A stretch of 47,843 nt of DNA from Sperchopsis tessellata (taxonomy: Eukaryota; Arthropoda; Insecta; Coleoptera; Hydrophilidae): the NCBI GenBank assembly GCA_033557685.1, contig JAWQRN010000036.1, positions 1-47,843 of the forward strand. The letters run 5' to 3'. The notes below the pieces were generated by a model. That model saw nothing but the letters and a program-made list of their open reading frames with translations. It did no database searches and was not told the DNA's origin. Positions 1 to 11,880 of this stretch are shown here, piece by piece. Both the position numbers and the translations under genes were made by a program. The first letter of the stretch is position 1. Every line of letters begins with the position of its first letter.

Positions 1-339
1 GGGAAGACAAAGAGTGGATGTCAGAGAAAAGTGAGGAAATTGAACAACTGGAGCTAAAGACAGTAATCTGGGTGGACACAATATTTTCCAGGACAATCTC
101 CCCAATTGACGTAAGATGGTACCATCAATCCAAAAGTTACATAGAGCGAGATAATAAGGATGGTGTATCATCAATGAAACGCGACAAAGCATCAAAACCT
201 GACAATGAAAACTCAAAAATAATTAAATTATGTGCAAATTGGACAATGATTTCTTCAATATTGTCACAGACTGTTTCAATTGAATCTGTGACAATGGAGA
301 AATTCCCTCAAACTGGTTGACTTTAACTATGCAATAAAT

Positions 340-1000
340 ACAGGAATATAAGTTCCATAAACCAAATAGTCAAAATATTCTCAAAGATCATACATGGGAG
401 AATTTATAAGAAGTGTGAGCAATGGGGGAAGAGACTCAATTTGGTTTTAGAAGTGCTCTGGGACTCGATAAGTTATTTTTGCATTCTAAGCCCTTATTTA
501 GAGTTGCAGAGACGTAAATGAATTTTTGAGGAAGCTTTAGATAGTCTGAGTGAAGGAGTAAAAATTAATGGGGAAATGACAAACAACATGAGATTTACAG
601 ATAATAGGGCTCTACTTGCCAATAGCTTTGGAGGTTTATAGACAATAATGAACCAAATTCAGGAAGTACAGTCTCAACCTAAACATACACAAAACCAAGT
701 ATGTGACTATAACTGGAGGCAACTTACCACTATGGATACTTAGTATTGAAAACAAGTTGATCGAATGTGAAGAAAAATACACATACTGGGAAGTAAAAAA
801 TGGGACCATGTGCTTTAAATACATTGTAAAATAGAAAGGGTGAGAGCAGTTTTCAATCGAATACGAGCCTTCTTTTATGACAAAGACCTGAGTCTTAACC
901 TTAAAATTCGAATGGTAAAAAGAGAAATTTATCAGAACAATGTTTTCCACGACAGTAGAGCCTACTCCATGGATGATGTGTGCAATAAATCATCTTACGA
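340..1000 (+). mobile_element. Decayed RTE-like LINE reverse transcriptase fragment
   Basis: Translating in shifting frames gives the usual order of an RTE-type reverse transcriptase: a QFGFR-like finger motif near 435, an EG(V)KINGE...NNMRF segment near 550-600, a palm motif where the expected ADD reads TDN, then the thumb stretch VRAVFNRIRAFFYDKDLSLN at 841-900. Several stops and frameshifts break it, so it is dead. It lies in the Rpt4 intron following exon 5, antisense to that gene. The open stretch at 18-320 may be more of the same element, but I cannot prove it. Clade assignment is by motif pattern only. Confidence 0.65.
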
Positions 1001-1704
1001 GAGCGTAGTATCTGCTTTGATTCTCCTTACTAATAAAAATAAATATAAACTTTTGGGTTGTCTGGAGGGTGGTGTGTCAGAGCAGGACTATAAACTGTAA
1101 AAAATCTAAAATAAGCAAAGGTACATCTTGAGGTGTGGACTTGAATCTAATCACGGCGGATATTGTACATAAGGAAGTTTCCTATGCCTCTGTACAGGGA
1201 AAAAAAATATTAACAAGACCAGGTCAAATACACACATAAAAACAGATGAAACCAATGCATGTAAACAAATAAAAGCTAAGGTTGCACGTCCACTATGAAC
1301 GAATAATTCTTTGAAACATGCAATTTTCAGAACCCAAAATTGCAAACAAGGAAATCACTTTTGAACTGAAAATAGGACAGTTTTATTTTTTTAGAGTATA
1401 ACTTGGTATAAACATAGAATGTTATCTGCAGGAAATATCACTTGAAATGTTATCTAGTCAAAGACGATGGAATCGCATCTTCTTTCCGAGTAAGTTTCCT
1501 GATGTCTATAGAAGACGTATTATAAAATCCTGATATCTGGCCGGAACGTGTGGCGGAATTTTTATCAAGAAAAGAAAATTTTCTATGATTAGAATTTAAC
1601 AGTCAAAAGACATAAAGGTGAAGTTATTCTCGAGGAGGTAAAAGAAGATAATTTTAGCTTTTCTGAACATTGGCTTGTAAAAAGCATTTTGAAAATGGAG
1701 GCGA

Positions 1705-1705
<1 letters not shown>

Positions 1706-1755
<50 letters not shown>
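1706..1755. repeat. (TA)n microsatellite
   Basis: Twenty-five uninterrupted TA dinucleotides followed by an A-run. The rest of 1001-2136 is Rpt4 intron in which I recognise nothing else. Confidence 0.97.
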
Positions 1756-1760
<5 letters not shown>

Positions 1761-2136
1761 AAAAAACATTTGAAAATACATCTTTTTAATCTCTGTCTGC
1801 CAGTTGTTTACAAAATTATGGAAAGGATGAAACCTTAAAGAAATGTCTTATAAAAGCATGCTTCAATTCTGTGGATAAATTGTATGCTCTGACTGAAATT
1901 AATGTTTGCTAATATTTTATTATTTAAGTGTACACTGTGTTGAGTTGACTGTTTGCTTGTCATAGCTGTTGCAGTTTTTATTTAAATTTTCTTTTTACTC
2001 CAATATTTACAATTTAATTTGCATTAATTAATGTATTTAGATTCATTATAGTGACTGTTTGTAATGTGTATACTCCTTTATTTAAGGATTGGTACTTTTT
2101 GAAACCAGCCAATAAATTAATTTATTTATTACGCAC

Positions 2137-5100
2137 CTGTCCTAATGAGTCAAATCCATCCATTTGGTTTAAAAGTTCCATAAGCGTACGCTGAATTTCA
2201 CGATCTGCAGATGTACCTTCAGAAAATCTTCTACCACCTAAAACAAAATTACACATAGATTATGGAAAATTTATTATAAACATTTGGAGAAGAAATTTTA
2301 AGGCAGATGTTATCAAGAATATACTACCAGCCAGTAATGTAGCTACAGATTAGACGAAAGATTAATAATTAAAATTGTACAGCATCTCGACAGGTCTTAC
2401 GAACCACCTCTCCTCATACATATAACAGAACCACCTGTGTGTTCATCTATGATTGTCCACTTTTAAATTTGAGGTATAAGGATAAAATCTTGGTCCACTA
2501 CCTATGTATCTAACGAACATATAGTCTAAAATTTCTGTATGATTATGATTTAAGAATCTCTATCATAACCTTCCTCTAAGAAGGTCATCTTCACCTTACT
2601 TCCATTATAAAATCTCTGGCTCTTCATGAGTGCAAAGAGACACTAAATCTTACTGATCTTGGTATTAAATTCAAAAATTATATAACTCTCAATGTGGGAG
2701 ATGATGAGCTGAACATTCAGACAATGGAATAATTTATTCACCAAATAGTGCAAAGATTTCAGAGTATGCAAGTGTATCGATCCTTCAACTAGGTGCAGAA
2801 AACATCCATATAAGGTTAAAACGAAGATTACCACAAGATCATTTGTTGGCTCACGATAACAACACAGACTCGGACTAGCAACAGGGAAACTCACTTTGGA
2901 GCAGATCCCAGCTAATTGCCAAACAATTAGATTAACTATACCATGTATAGCACTTGGTTTGCTGATCTGGTAGAATTATGGAAAAAAAAACCAGAATGCT
3001 TGGTTATATATTTGATACAATAGGTCACAGAACTTAAGAATAAAAAATTGGATATTTGTCCAGAATTAGAGATATTACTTCCAAAAAAGAAAATAAAATG
3101 TAAGAGTAACAGGAAACAGTACAGTAGACTGACTTAAGAACATTAAAAAATACTTATAATTACAAATGAAAACAAATAAAATATATGGGACTTACTACAG
3201 AAAAACACAAGAAACAACACCTAAAGAACTGACATATAGAGTCAGGATAGAACCAAGTACAAATTTTAAAAGGTGGATGATTTCACTGAAGCAAAAAACA
3301 GAGATTTAAGAAAGTTTGCAAAGGGTGCACGGTGTGTTGGAGCATTACAGCAGGTGCTGGGGTCAAAGAATATATCACAAAAAAACAAAAGTAAGAATGT
3401 ACAGAACCCTGATACGACCAATAATAAAGTATGGAAGCGAGCTCTGGAAATTGAACCAGAAGGAGAATGTGTTGCAAAAAAAGTTGCCGAGAAAGATATA
3501 TGGAGGACAGGTGGGAAACGCATGGAAAAGAAGAACCAACAAAGAACTTATGGAACTATATAAAGGAGAGAGATTTAGCAGAACTGGTAATTAGGAATTA
3601 AGGACAGATAACCGGGAATAGGGAAGAATGGAGAAGGATGTGCTCAGAAGCCATGCGCCAATTAGGCCATATGTACCTATATTATTTTTTCAATCTAAAA
3701 AAAAAAATACAGAATTATATGTTGAGACATCAATTTAATACTTTCAATAATTTAATTTTTGAATGAGCCGTCTCAATAGCTTAATTCATTAGTCAGCATA
3801 TTAGCAAGAGTTCCAGGGTTCAAACCCCTTGGGCAAATGATTTCTTGTGATTAGAGAATAACTATGAGTTAGTCGTATTTGCCAGAGGGACGTAAAACTG
3901 TAGGTTGTAGGAAAATGGCGACCACGTGAACATTAAAGAACCTAATTCCTAAGCAGCCTAATCTCTAGAGACGGTGATTGGCCACAGTAATTGATATAGT
4001 TGGGTGTTGCACAGAAGGAGGAACACAAAAAGTAATATTTTTCTATAGAAAAGCATGAAACATACAAAAAATAATGTTAAATTATGAATTCAACGCGAAA
4101 ATAGCTCTTATATAGAGAACAAATAGAACATACCTAGTAATCATGCTAAACAACTGTTTGCCGAAAATCTACGAAGTTGTTAAACCGAGAACATTTTTAA
4201 TTTCGTTTCTTTTTATGCATAGTTACATCGCATGTCAACCCTAGTTCACATGAAAACTCTGTTACTGTTTGTATATTATAACAACACATTTTTCATTGAA
4301 TACTCTTGAAAGAACTTATAACCTTACATGATACATAGCACATTTGTAAAACTAAGAAAGTCTGTGCTGTTTCACTAGATAATGACAACACATATGTTAT
4401 CTTGAAGGACCTTCTAAACCTTACCTAACCTAATATGATGCGTAGCACGCCTGAGGTTCATAGCATACTTGTAATGTAATTGAAGTATATGCTGTTTGAC
4501 TAGACAATGATTACACATACGTTACCTTGAGGGGGCTTCTAACACATACTTATTCATGTGGTTCGAACTATATGAGCATCAACAATTAGAAAGAGCTTTT
4601 AGTAATATCATAATCTTCAGCTTGTCTTATCCTTAATCTTCTATCACCTTTAGTATTAATTTTTAATAAAACCTTTAGTGTCAAACTTCAGCATTTAATA
4701 AAAACTTAAGTGTCAGACTTCAGTATTTATTGAAACCATTAGTGTCAGACTTCAATATTTGACATCATCAGCATAATGGGAAAATAGCAACTATGTAATG
4801 TAAGTAATTGCACATTATTATTAATTTAATGTAAAATTAAACTTTAAAATCAACAGTTTTTCCCCACTTGAAACGTTTCTATGATGCATCCCAAAGCCAA
4901 TTATTGTATTATTTTTTAAATTCACCTTTAAACAAATAGTTCCTTTTCGTGTGCAAGACCAAATGTAGATCAAGACTACAATAACTTCTCAATAGAATAT
5001 ATTACTTACCAATAGCATCAATCTCATCCATGAAAATAATGCAAGGTTGATGATCTTTAGCATAATTGAACATTTCCCTTATCAAACGTGCAGATTCACC

Positions 5101-6027
5101 TATATATTTATCAACAATAGCACTGGACACCACTTTTAAGAAATTTGCATCCAATTGTGAAGCAACTGCACGTGCTAACAATGTTTTACCAGTTCCAGGA
5201 GGGCCATATAACAAACAACCTGAAAATTATTAAATTTAATACATAGAAAATTTCCAAATAAAATTTAACTTACCTTTTGGAGGTGTAATTCCTACTCTTT
5301 GAAAGAGTTCAGGATTTAACAAAGGCAACTCGATGACTTCCCTAAGTTCTCGGATTTGTTCTGACAAACCACCAATAGCAGAATATGTAACATCTCCTGG
5401 ATCTTCATGGCTCATGTTATAGACCAATGGGTCAACTTCTCTTGGAAGATAACGCATGATTGTAAGTGTTGTCATATCCAAAGCGACACGTGTGCCTGCT
5501 TTCAGCTTTGATTTGTCAAGCTGTCTACGACATCCAACTACATAACGTGGACCATTTGTTGCTTTAACAATAACTGCAATAAGGATTATAATTTATATAT
5601 TATAAACCACACATTAAAGCATGCTTCACTAGTTTCAATATATGCATATCAAAATATTACATTTATAACTTACACTTTTCATCGGTAAGTTGCTTTAAAA
5701 CTTCACCAACTATCTGTCCAACACTCTGCAAAGCCTTAAGATCATTTTCTGATTTATCATATTGTTTGGTCAAATCTTTTAGCTGTTCCCTCACTAGAAA
5801 ACGACAAACGATCACTTTTATTATAGTCTTGTCAATGACGTATGGTTTCTTTGTCTGAGCTTATTTCATACAAGACATGATTTGACAGTTTTGTTTATTC
5901 CTTAAAAAACTTAATTTTAATTGATAAACTTACTTTCTTTTAGACGCGATTCTACTTCTTTGTGTTCCAGCAATTTCTTGCGGTAATCCTGCAAGGATTT
6001 TTCTCGGTTCTCCTCGATAGCAGTCAT
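2137..6027 (-). CDS. Rpt4: 26S proteasome regulatory subunit 10B (Rpt4 / PSMC6), 5' five coding exons, 3' end outside window
   Basis: Rpt4 is one of six AAA+ ATPases in the base of the 19S regulatory particle; it unfolds ubiquitylated substrates and threads them into the 20S core. Coding exons on the minus strand: 5934-6027, 5674-5793, 5274-5573, 5010-5219 and 2137-2237. All have GT donors (GTAAGT four times, GTGCGT for the last) and AG acceptors, and the phases join without a break, giving about 275 of the usual ~390 residues. The start MTAIEENREK sits in an AAAATGA context. Visible in order: N-terminal coiled coil (about 1-60), OB-type domain (about 70-130), Walker A GPPGTGKT (177-184), Walker B IIFMDE (232-237) and the start of the pore/SRH region (RRFSEGTSADREIQRTLMEL). 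Sequence matches animal PSMC6 nearly residue for residue. The remaining C-terminal exons (from VKMIMATNRP onward) are not found before position 2137, so they must lie left of the window. Intron 4 is 2.8 kb and full of repeats. Confidence 0.97.
2238..3259. other. Intron sequence, nothing recognised
   Basis: Part of Rpt4 intron 4. The open frames here are short and shifted, and I see no family similarity. Confidence 0.5.
3260..3700 (+). mobile_element. 3' end of an RTE-like LINE
   Basis: The frame at 3316-3594 reads KVRMYRTLIRPIIKYGSELW followed by a ...RKIYGG...W(K)RRTNKELMELY stretch. This is the typical C-terminal part of RTE-type LINE polymerases (LYKTLIRP..YGSE.W and RKIYGP...RTN.EL..LY). 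It continues in another frame to a terminal WR..C..A-like motif near 3640 and an A-rich tail at 3701-3711. The copy is 5'-truncated with frameshifts, inserted in Rpt4 intron 4 antisense to the gene. Confidence 0.75.
3755..4045 (+). mobile_element. tRNA-derived SINE, copy 1
   Basis: The head has a tRNA-like pol III promoter: an A-box-like stretch near 3777-3795 (TAGCTTAATTCATTAG) and a B-box GGGTTCAAACCCC at 3818-3830. The body after it (CAGAGGGACGTAAAACTG near 3892) recurs in the element at 8170-8400 as CGGAGGGACATAAAACAG, which marks them as one family. It lies in Rpt4 intron 4. The tRNA part does not fold into a full cloverleaf, so it is not a tRNA gene. Confidence 0.75.
4325..4545. repeat. 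Two direct, diverged copies of a ~125-bp unit
   Basis: The stretch at 4365-4419 (TGCTGTTTCACTAGATAATG and onward) recurs at 4490-4545 as TGCTGTTTGACTAGACAATG, with the following CTTGAAGGACCTTCTAA versus CTTGAGGGGGCTTCTAA also matching. The flanking CATAGCA-type segments are shared too. Confidence 0.8.
4647..4763. repeat. 32-bp tandem repeat, about 3.5 copies
   Basis: The unit is of the form TTTAGTGTCAGACTTCAGTA plus TTTATTGAAACC. Full units begin at 4674, 4706 and 4738, preceded by a decayed partial unit at about 4647. It is a local minisatellite in Rpt4 intron 4. Confidence 0.85.
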
Positions 6028-6572
6028 TTTTACTAATATTCCTGCTTCCAAATCCACACGTAAACTGCTGGGTAATGAACCTAACCTCAAACTTTAGAAA
6101 CAATCACAGAAAGTACCAATAAAGAAAAACGTAATCGGGTAAGATCGTTTTCTTAAACAGAAATTTCTTATATTGAAAAACAATAGATATATGTCAATTT
6201 TTTCGTTATAATAATTGCATTAAGTCGTTTATATGAATAAATTTTGTTTATTTATTTATAATTAATTTCGTCTCATTAGATTGAAAGTCTAAAATTTTAT
6301 AACCGAACAGTAACGTAAAAGACGACTGCACACGTTGGTCAAATTACGCATAATACTGATCATGCGCCTTAGAAATGTCAGAAACTAACCTTTAGTAGTT
6401 GTCAAATTTTTCGGCCCCTCTCCCTATTTGACATATTTCCATCGTTGTTAGTGTTTACATTCATAAATGATATTCTGAAACTAACACATATTAATGATTT
6501 AAGTGCAGATTCGTATGTTAAGTAATTTTTTGTTTTTAACCCAACCTATAAACTTTACCATCTTTTCTCAGG
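6028..6572. promoter_or_regulatory. Probable divergent promoter and possible non-coding first exon of the DESI2 gene
   Basis: The Rpt4 start codon at 6027 (minus) is preceded on its strand by an untranslated leader containing GAGGTTAGGTT near 6083. On the plus strand a perfect splice donor, CTCAGG|GTAAGT, ends a possible exon at 6572. No other start region for the plus-strand gene is visible before its first coding exon at 15137, whose acceptor sits only one base before an ATG. I infer a head-to-head arrangement; no TATA box or start site can be fixed from sequence. Confidence 0.4.
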
Positions 6573-7390
6573 GTAAGTTCTTTGACACTGAATATTTCTT
6601 TGTTTTAATGTAGTTTCGTGTTCAATATGAACTAGCTTTACGGTAATTAAATGGAGGGATCAGAAAGTTTTTTGTTTGTACTCATGCACATATTCTGAGA
6701 AATTATCGTAATGCCTGTAGTATCTCAAAAGTATAAGTGTATCAAATTTAAGAACAAATTTTGCAGGTATACATATGTTATTAATCTAAACATATTTAGT
6801 TTAAATGCTGTTCTTAATTTTAAGATTCATTTTAATGTCAGATGATGACTGTAGGTAATTTGAATTATGTTTTAATCTATGAATAACTAGGTAAACAAAG
6901 TTTAATATTGTTGAAAGCACTCAACATTTAATTTTTTAATCATTTTAAAAGGTGATTTAGTCAGATATTTCTTAATTTGACGTAATTCAAACTGGCTGGA
7001 CAGTGGGTAGCATGAATACAACAAATTAATCTTATGTCTATAAAATATGGAAATAAAGTTTACTGACTTATGTTATATAAATAATCTATTATCTTATTAA
7101 TCCATTGAGATTATACAAGTATAATTTTTTCCTCATTTAATTTATCTACAGTTGTCAATATGTTTTTGACATTACTTATTTTTATTTGAATATTGGACTT
7201 TAAAAATAGTGGTTTTGCGATGGGAATTTCGCCTACTTATTTGTTATTAATGCACCCTTGGTAGAACTTGTCGTCATTTTGTCTTGATTTAAATCGCGAA
7301 AGGTGCAGAATTACAATTTGCCAACAAGAACAACCAAATGGGCAACCAACGGAAGCAATCAATTATATTTTTATTAAATCCTCAAGTGTA
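6573..7390. other. AT-rich non-coding sequence, nothing recognised
   Basis: No family similarity, no long frame and no repeat structure seen. If the inferred first exon is right, this is the start of an 8.6-kb DESI2 intron. Confidence 0.5.
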
Positions 7391-7428
7391 ATACACGTTT
7401 CAACTATAGGCCCATAGTTTGTGGGGAT

Positions 7429-7780
7429 GTGGATAGGTTGACCATACGTACCATTTTATACAGGACAATAAAAATGCTAGGTGTAGACTATCATATTGCT
7501 TTAAAAAGTACTGTAGACAATCAGTCTATGACTAGCATTTCTGGGAGCTCCATGTCAGTCTATATTGATCACTTTTTAGAGCTACATGGCATCCTACATC
7601 ATGCACTTCTAAGAGCTACATGACAGTTTATACTTAACACTTTTAAGTGCTATTTATCCTCTGTAACAGTGTAGGAAACGTCGGCAAAAAAAGGTAACTA
7701 AAGGTTATCTCCTGGAAAACCTGACGTAATGTATTATCTAGATAGTATAATTTTAAATAGAAATTAATTAAATTAGTAAG
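7429..7780 (+). repeat. Interspersed repeat containing a 34-bp tandem array, copy 1
   Basis: Between about 7520 and 7640 there are consecutive 34-bp units of the form AGTCTATAYTNANCACTTCT plus AAGAGCTACATGRC. Downstream unique-looking sequence (CTGTAACAGTG...GGCAAAAAAAG...TATCTCCTGGAAAA, 7660-7720) recurs in inverted orientation at 13030-13200. The two loci are therefore copies of one element, not just a shared satellite. The element type is unknown to me. Confidence 0.75.
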
Positions 7781-8169
7781 ATTAAGTTTTTTGAGGTAGT
7801 TCAAACTTTCTTGAAATATATAAAAAGTGAAATTGTAGTTTGTGCAATACTGAAAAATTTAAATGCATTTACTTTAGAAAAATACCTAAACGCAAGATAT
7901 GATTGTTTCAATAAGGAGAAGGTACGCAAACGGAAACAGTTGAAAGTGCATAATTCATCAGTAGGCACATATATAAACAATAGTTATGAGGGAGTTAAAC
8001 ACACGGATTTTTTTTTATATAAAATAAAAAATCTTTAGCATCTCAGAAGTATTGTATTGCAGTGAACTTTATCTGTTGCTCAACTGGAATTACACTTTCC
8101 GTGAAGATATTTTTTTCTATGATGAAATGCATGTAGTCGAAGGACATTCTCTCTTTTTATCCGTTTTTT

Positions 8170-8400
8170 GGCTTCTAGGATTTATATGTTAGCCTAGGTG
8201 TGGAGCCAGGTATTGCTGTTTCGAACTCAACCGAAGGGTAAAATTTTTGTGATTAAAGAAAAATCATAACAGTAATTCACTTCTCGGAGGGACATAAAAC
8301 AGAGAGTCCCGTATAATGAAGCTGTTTGAGACCACGAAGACATTAAATTTAAGGTGACCAACCATACATCTTTTGGGAGTTTTGTATTATTTTGTAATGA
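8170..8400 (+). mobile_element. tRNA-derived SINE, copy 2
   Basis: Shares its body with the SINE at 3755-4045: GGAGGGACATAAAACAG near 8286, then GACATTAAATTTAAGGTGACC near 8339, matching the GAACATTAAAGAACC block of copy 1. The head has a B-box-like TTCGAACTCAACC near 8220 and an A-box-like TAGCCTAGGTGTGG near 8192. It is diverged and not a functional tRNA. Confidence 0.6.
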
Positions 8401-8784
8401 ACGATACTCCTTTTAAATACCTTACCTACTTCTAAAATTAATTGGACCCAGACTAAATTTTAGAATAATAATATTTGTAGAGGTTTTCTTTTACCATACC
8501 CCAAAAAAAGAACATACTACAGGAGAATATACATATAATGGACTTTGAGGGACAGAAGGAATTAATCCATTAGAGCAAGCATCCATTTTATGAGAATCTG
8601 ACATAAATAAATTTTGTTAATGGGATAAATGCATGAAAAAATTAAAAATATGCATTCTAAGTACTTTTTAATCAAAATGTGACAAAAAGATATGCATATA
8701 TTTTAACTTCCAGATAGTATTACAAGAATTATTCGATGACATTTCAATTTGTATCGCACGAATGCAAGGGATATACCAAATGAT

Positions 8785-8875
8785 TCCGCTTATAATGGAT
8801 GAGAATTACAATTTTTAGTCCATTATAAGCAAAAATCTATTATAAGCCGAGTCTATCATAAGCAAGGATATTATA
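8785..8875. repeat. Palindrome plus three tandem ATTATAAGC motifs
   Basis: GCTTATAATGGA (about 8789) is the exact reverse complement of TCCATTATAAGC (about 8819). The motif then repeats as TCTATTATAAGC and TCTATCATAAGC at 16-17-bp spacing. Repeated subterminal motifs like this occur at ends of pogo/Tigger-type elements, but no transposase is nearby. Confidence 0.55.
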
Positions 8876-8879
8876 TGTA

Positions 8880-11280
8880 TTTTATCCGGGACTCAAGGAA
8901 CTTGTCCAGTATACATATGTTATTATTTATTTATGGTAGAAGTAAATCGAAGTAAATAAAAAAAAAACTAAAATCCCATAGCAACAAAAATAGATAAGAT
9001 TATGAATGTATCAAGTTAGTTTCACCCAGTAAAAAGAAGTGAATGAAGCCGTGTGCAAGTAGGGGTGATGTTCTTTTCAAGGATCCTACTGCGAGTTGAA
9101 ATACACAGACTATGTTTACCCCGCTTCAATGGTAGGCCGCTTTGTGCAACATTCATGTCCATTTATGACTTAAATATCATGTGGAAATAGTGATGAAATA
9201 TCAACTTATGTTCCTCCATTTTGTAGTGAATTTCTGTAAATAAAAAATAATCTTTCAAAACGTGAATACAAACTATGAATTTTTGAGGTTTTGCAAATTC
9301 AATCTGGCAAATTCAGGAATTCTGTGTATATATTCGCACTGGCAACCAAGCCGCTATATTTAAGTCCTGAGTCTAAAGCTTGAAATTAGTTTGAGCTATT
9401 CAAGGTTAGATGAGGAAGAGATGACACATCTTAACACTAGTAGTAACAGCTTGCAACTTTCTATCTTATCGGATAAAGAACATCTATTCTGCTCCAGGCT
9501 GCACTAGTTAACATGGCAAAGATATGTACGATGCGACTCTTTGCAGTTCCTATTCTTCCTTCGTTCAAGAAACTATTTAAAAAGTGTAAATTTTTGAATT
9601 TCGAGCTTTCAGGTTTGATCTTTTGGTTTCAACTCTGAATATTTAAAAATGGTTTTTAATTGATTAAAAACTATAGTTATAAAGGCAGAGTCCTTCCTTT
9701 TTTTAATTATAAGTTATTGCTGTATATAGACTAGAAACCAAATACCAAAGGTAAGCTCATAATTTAAGAACTTGGGCTCAGGCCTGTTAAGTTTGATCTT
9801 ATACTCGAACTTGGAATCTGAAAGCTTACAAGACTCAATAATTGTGTCATATTTCAAAATTGCTGTGAGAGTTCATACTTTTCATTTAGGGACTTAAGCC
9901 CTTGTTTTTCGTGAGTCTTGCCAACACTAGTATAAATGCAAATCTTTTTCAGTGTGTCGGCAAGTCAATATAGCACCTTTTCTGCTCATCAGCCATTAGG
10001 TACCAAGCTTAGTAGGTACTCTTCTCCGTAACCAACAGTTGTCACAGCTTTTCATTACACCTATATTCGTGATTTTTGAAAATGTTTCAATATTTTTTTT
10101 TGAAATAAATAGGTAACTAAATATATAATAACATTACTAAAATAAATCTATTAAGTATTTAATTCGGCATGTTGACTGATGAAAATGAAAAAGTGATTAA
10201 ATATTCACTAAGAATTTAGCCTCCTTGTCTCTTAGGCCGATGTCCACAGCAGCTCTGATTGTTACGCCTCTGCACAAAGTCTAAAAACACAAAACAAAAG
10301 CTAAAGGTAGATAATAAAACAAAGTAATGGGAATTGTTGAGTGGTAGAGTGAAGGATTTTAGGTATGGTTAGAATTTTTGATTTGAAAGCAATAATATTG
10401 GAAGTCAAGTAGAACTTTTACATTTATTTAATTGATTGGTCCTCTCACCTTTGGTAATTGTGCCCTATTTCATAGATATGATAAGTTACAAGTATAACAA
10501 ACTGCATGATGTTCAATTAACCCTAGAAAATTCCTCACAAGCCAGCAATTTACCTTCTTTTTTATAAAAAAAATATCTATAAATCATTTTATAAAAAAGG
10601 ATAAGCTCACAGTGGCTGATTGTAGGTTAGGTAAAATGTTAAATATGGTAACAGTTTACCCCCCTGGACATTTTTTTGTGAACGAGGTATCATTTGTGAC
10701 TTGCTTATAACTACAATTTTTGAGGGTTGGTTAAAATTATCAAATTTTGTAACATAACATCTGTTGTGACCTTATTGCTTTAGTCATAACTTATAACTTG
10801 AAGGACCACCTTAGTTTTGAAGTAAGAAAAAATGAAACTGCTTCTGAGGTCGACTGAATTTATTTTAAGACTGTTTTAAACATGTTAACTCTTAGAAATA
10901 CAAGACAAGACTGCCTGAAAGGACAATGACACCCTTCAGTGGTGTAGATGGGGGTGCGTGACCTTAAATGGGTCAGCACGTACGATGGCAGGTATCTAGA
11001 CTCCTAGATTTAGCTTTGGCTTATATAACAATATTTATTATACTTGTTATTGCATTTTTATACATGTTGTGCTGAAAACCTATTGTGAAACAATAATTAT
11101 ATACTAATTCACACTAAGAAACACTGCATGTGATGAGACATTTTTTGTAAATAAAGATAGATTTTGCATAACAGAAGAAAAGGTGGAAGAAAATCACAAT
11201 GTGGTTAATAAAGGGTTTTGAGTATTAGCTAAAACAATAGATAAGCAAACCTGATTTCAATATTTGTTAGATGTTCATGT
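8880..11280. other. Non-coding, no gene recognised
   Basis: AT-rich sequence without a convincing coding stretch. A hairpin with arms CCTTCTTTTTTATAAAA and TTTTATAAAAAAGG lies at 10554-10601. I see no other structure. Confidence 0.5.
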
Positions 11281-11299
11281 TTGTTGTTGTTGTGTTCTC

Positions 11300-11880
11300 T
11301 AAGTCTGTTTAACTTTGTATTGCAATAAAATAAAACTCTTTTTGAATGTAAATAAATGTCAGCAAATGCAGTTCACCAGAAACACATCCAATGTGATAGA
11401 CTTTTCTTACAGTGTAAACAATAACATCATTTATCAAATAAATATAATTAAGGACCTTGGAGTGCATGGTGATTCCAAGTTATTGTATGAGGTGCATATT
11501 GAAAAATTAATTGCTGCATTATATAAATGTAATGTAAATGTTTTCAGCATAATGAATTGTGCTTTGGTAATATGGAATCTGCAGTATGTGTACGTTGCCA
11601 GATTGGAGTCTGTACAGCATTGCTTCATCATGCTTTTAATCCAGAAGTCTCAGAAGAAAGTTTTAAATTTTTTTGGCCATCTTGGTTTATAGAAAATGAG
11701 AGAGAGAAGAACCTTAACTGATATTTTATTTTTATATAAGATTTTGAATAATCTGATTTATAATCCATATTTGTTGACTCCAGCTCGACATTCGCTATAC
11801 ACAATACACAAGTTTATTTTATATTAATGCATGCAATATTAACGCCTTTTTGAACCCCTCCATCAATCGCTACTGTCACA
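11300..11880 (+). mobile_element. C-terminal part of a LINE reverse transcriptase, decayed
   Basis: The frame at 11315-11692 reads FLNVNKCQQMQFTRNTSNVI, then IIKDLGVHGDSKLLYEVHIE, then a segment ending in VIWNLQYVYVARLESVQHCF. This matches the end of the RT domain in Jockey/I-type LINEs: LNxxKC..M.FTR, (I)KDLGVxxDSKL.F..HI, and V.WNPQY...RLESVQ. A deletion joins the HI..L block to the WNPQY-like block. Downstream RR-T-L-D-LYKILNN-like sequence follows in another frame to about 11780. The copy is inactive. Confidence 0.75.

Noticed and set aside
18..320. 100-codon frame at the left edge
   Set aside because: Not recognised as a host gene. It may be the linker region of the LINE that follows, but no motif confirms it.
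1596..1781. Minus-strand frame rich in Ile-Tyr
   Set aside because: It is a translation of the (TA)n microsatellite.
4415..4432. CCTTACCTAACCTAA as an insect telomere-like (TTAGG) tract
   Set aside because: Only two loose units; such words are common in insect DNA.
7811..8038. 75-codon frame with KSEIVVCAILKNL, reminiscent of the end of a Harbinger nuclease
   Set aside because: The expected HN pair is absent and the remaining sequence shows no further similarity.
10183..10200. Further CTGATGA words (also near 17675, 31741, 34043 and 46962) as hammerhead cores
   Set aside because: None is followed at the right distance by a paired stem II and GAAA; the one near 17675 is DESI2 coding sequence.
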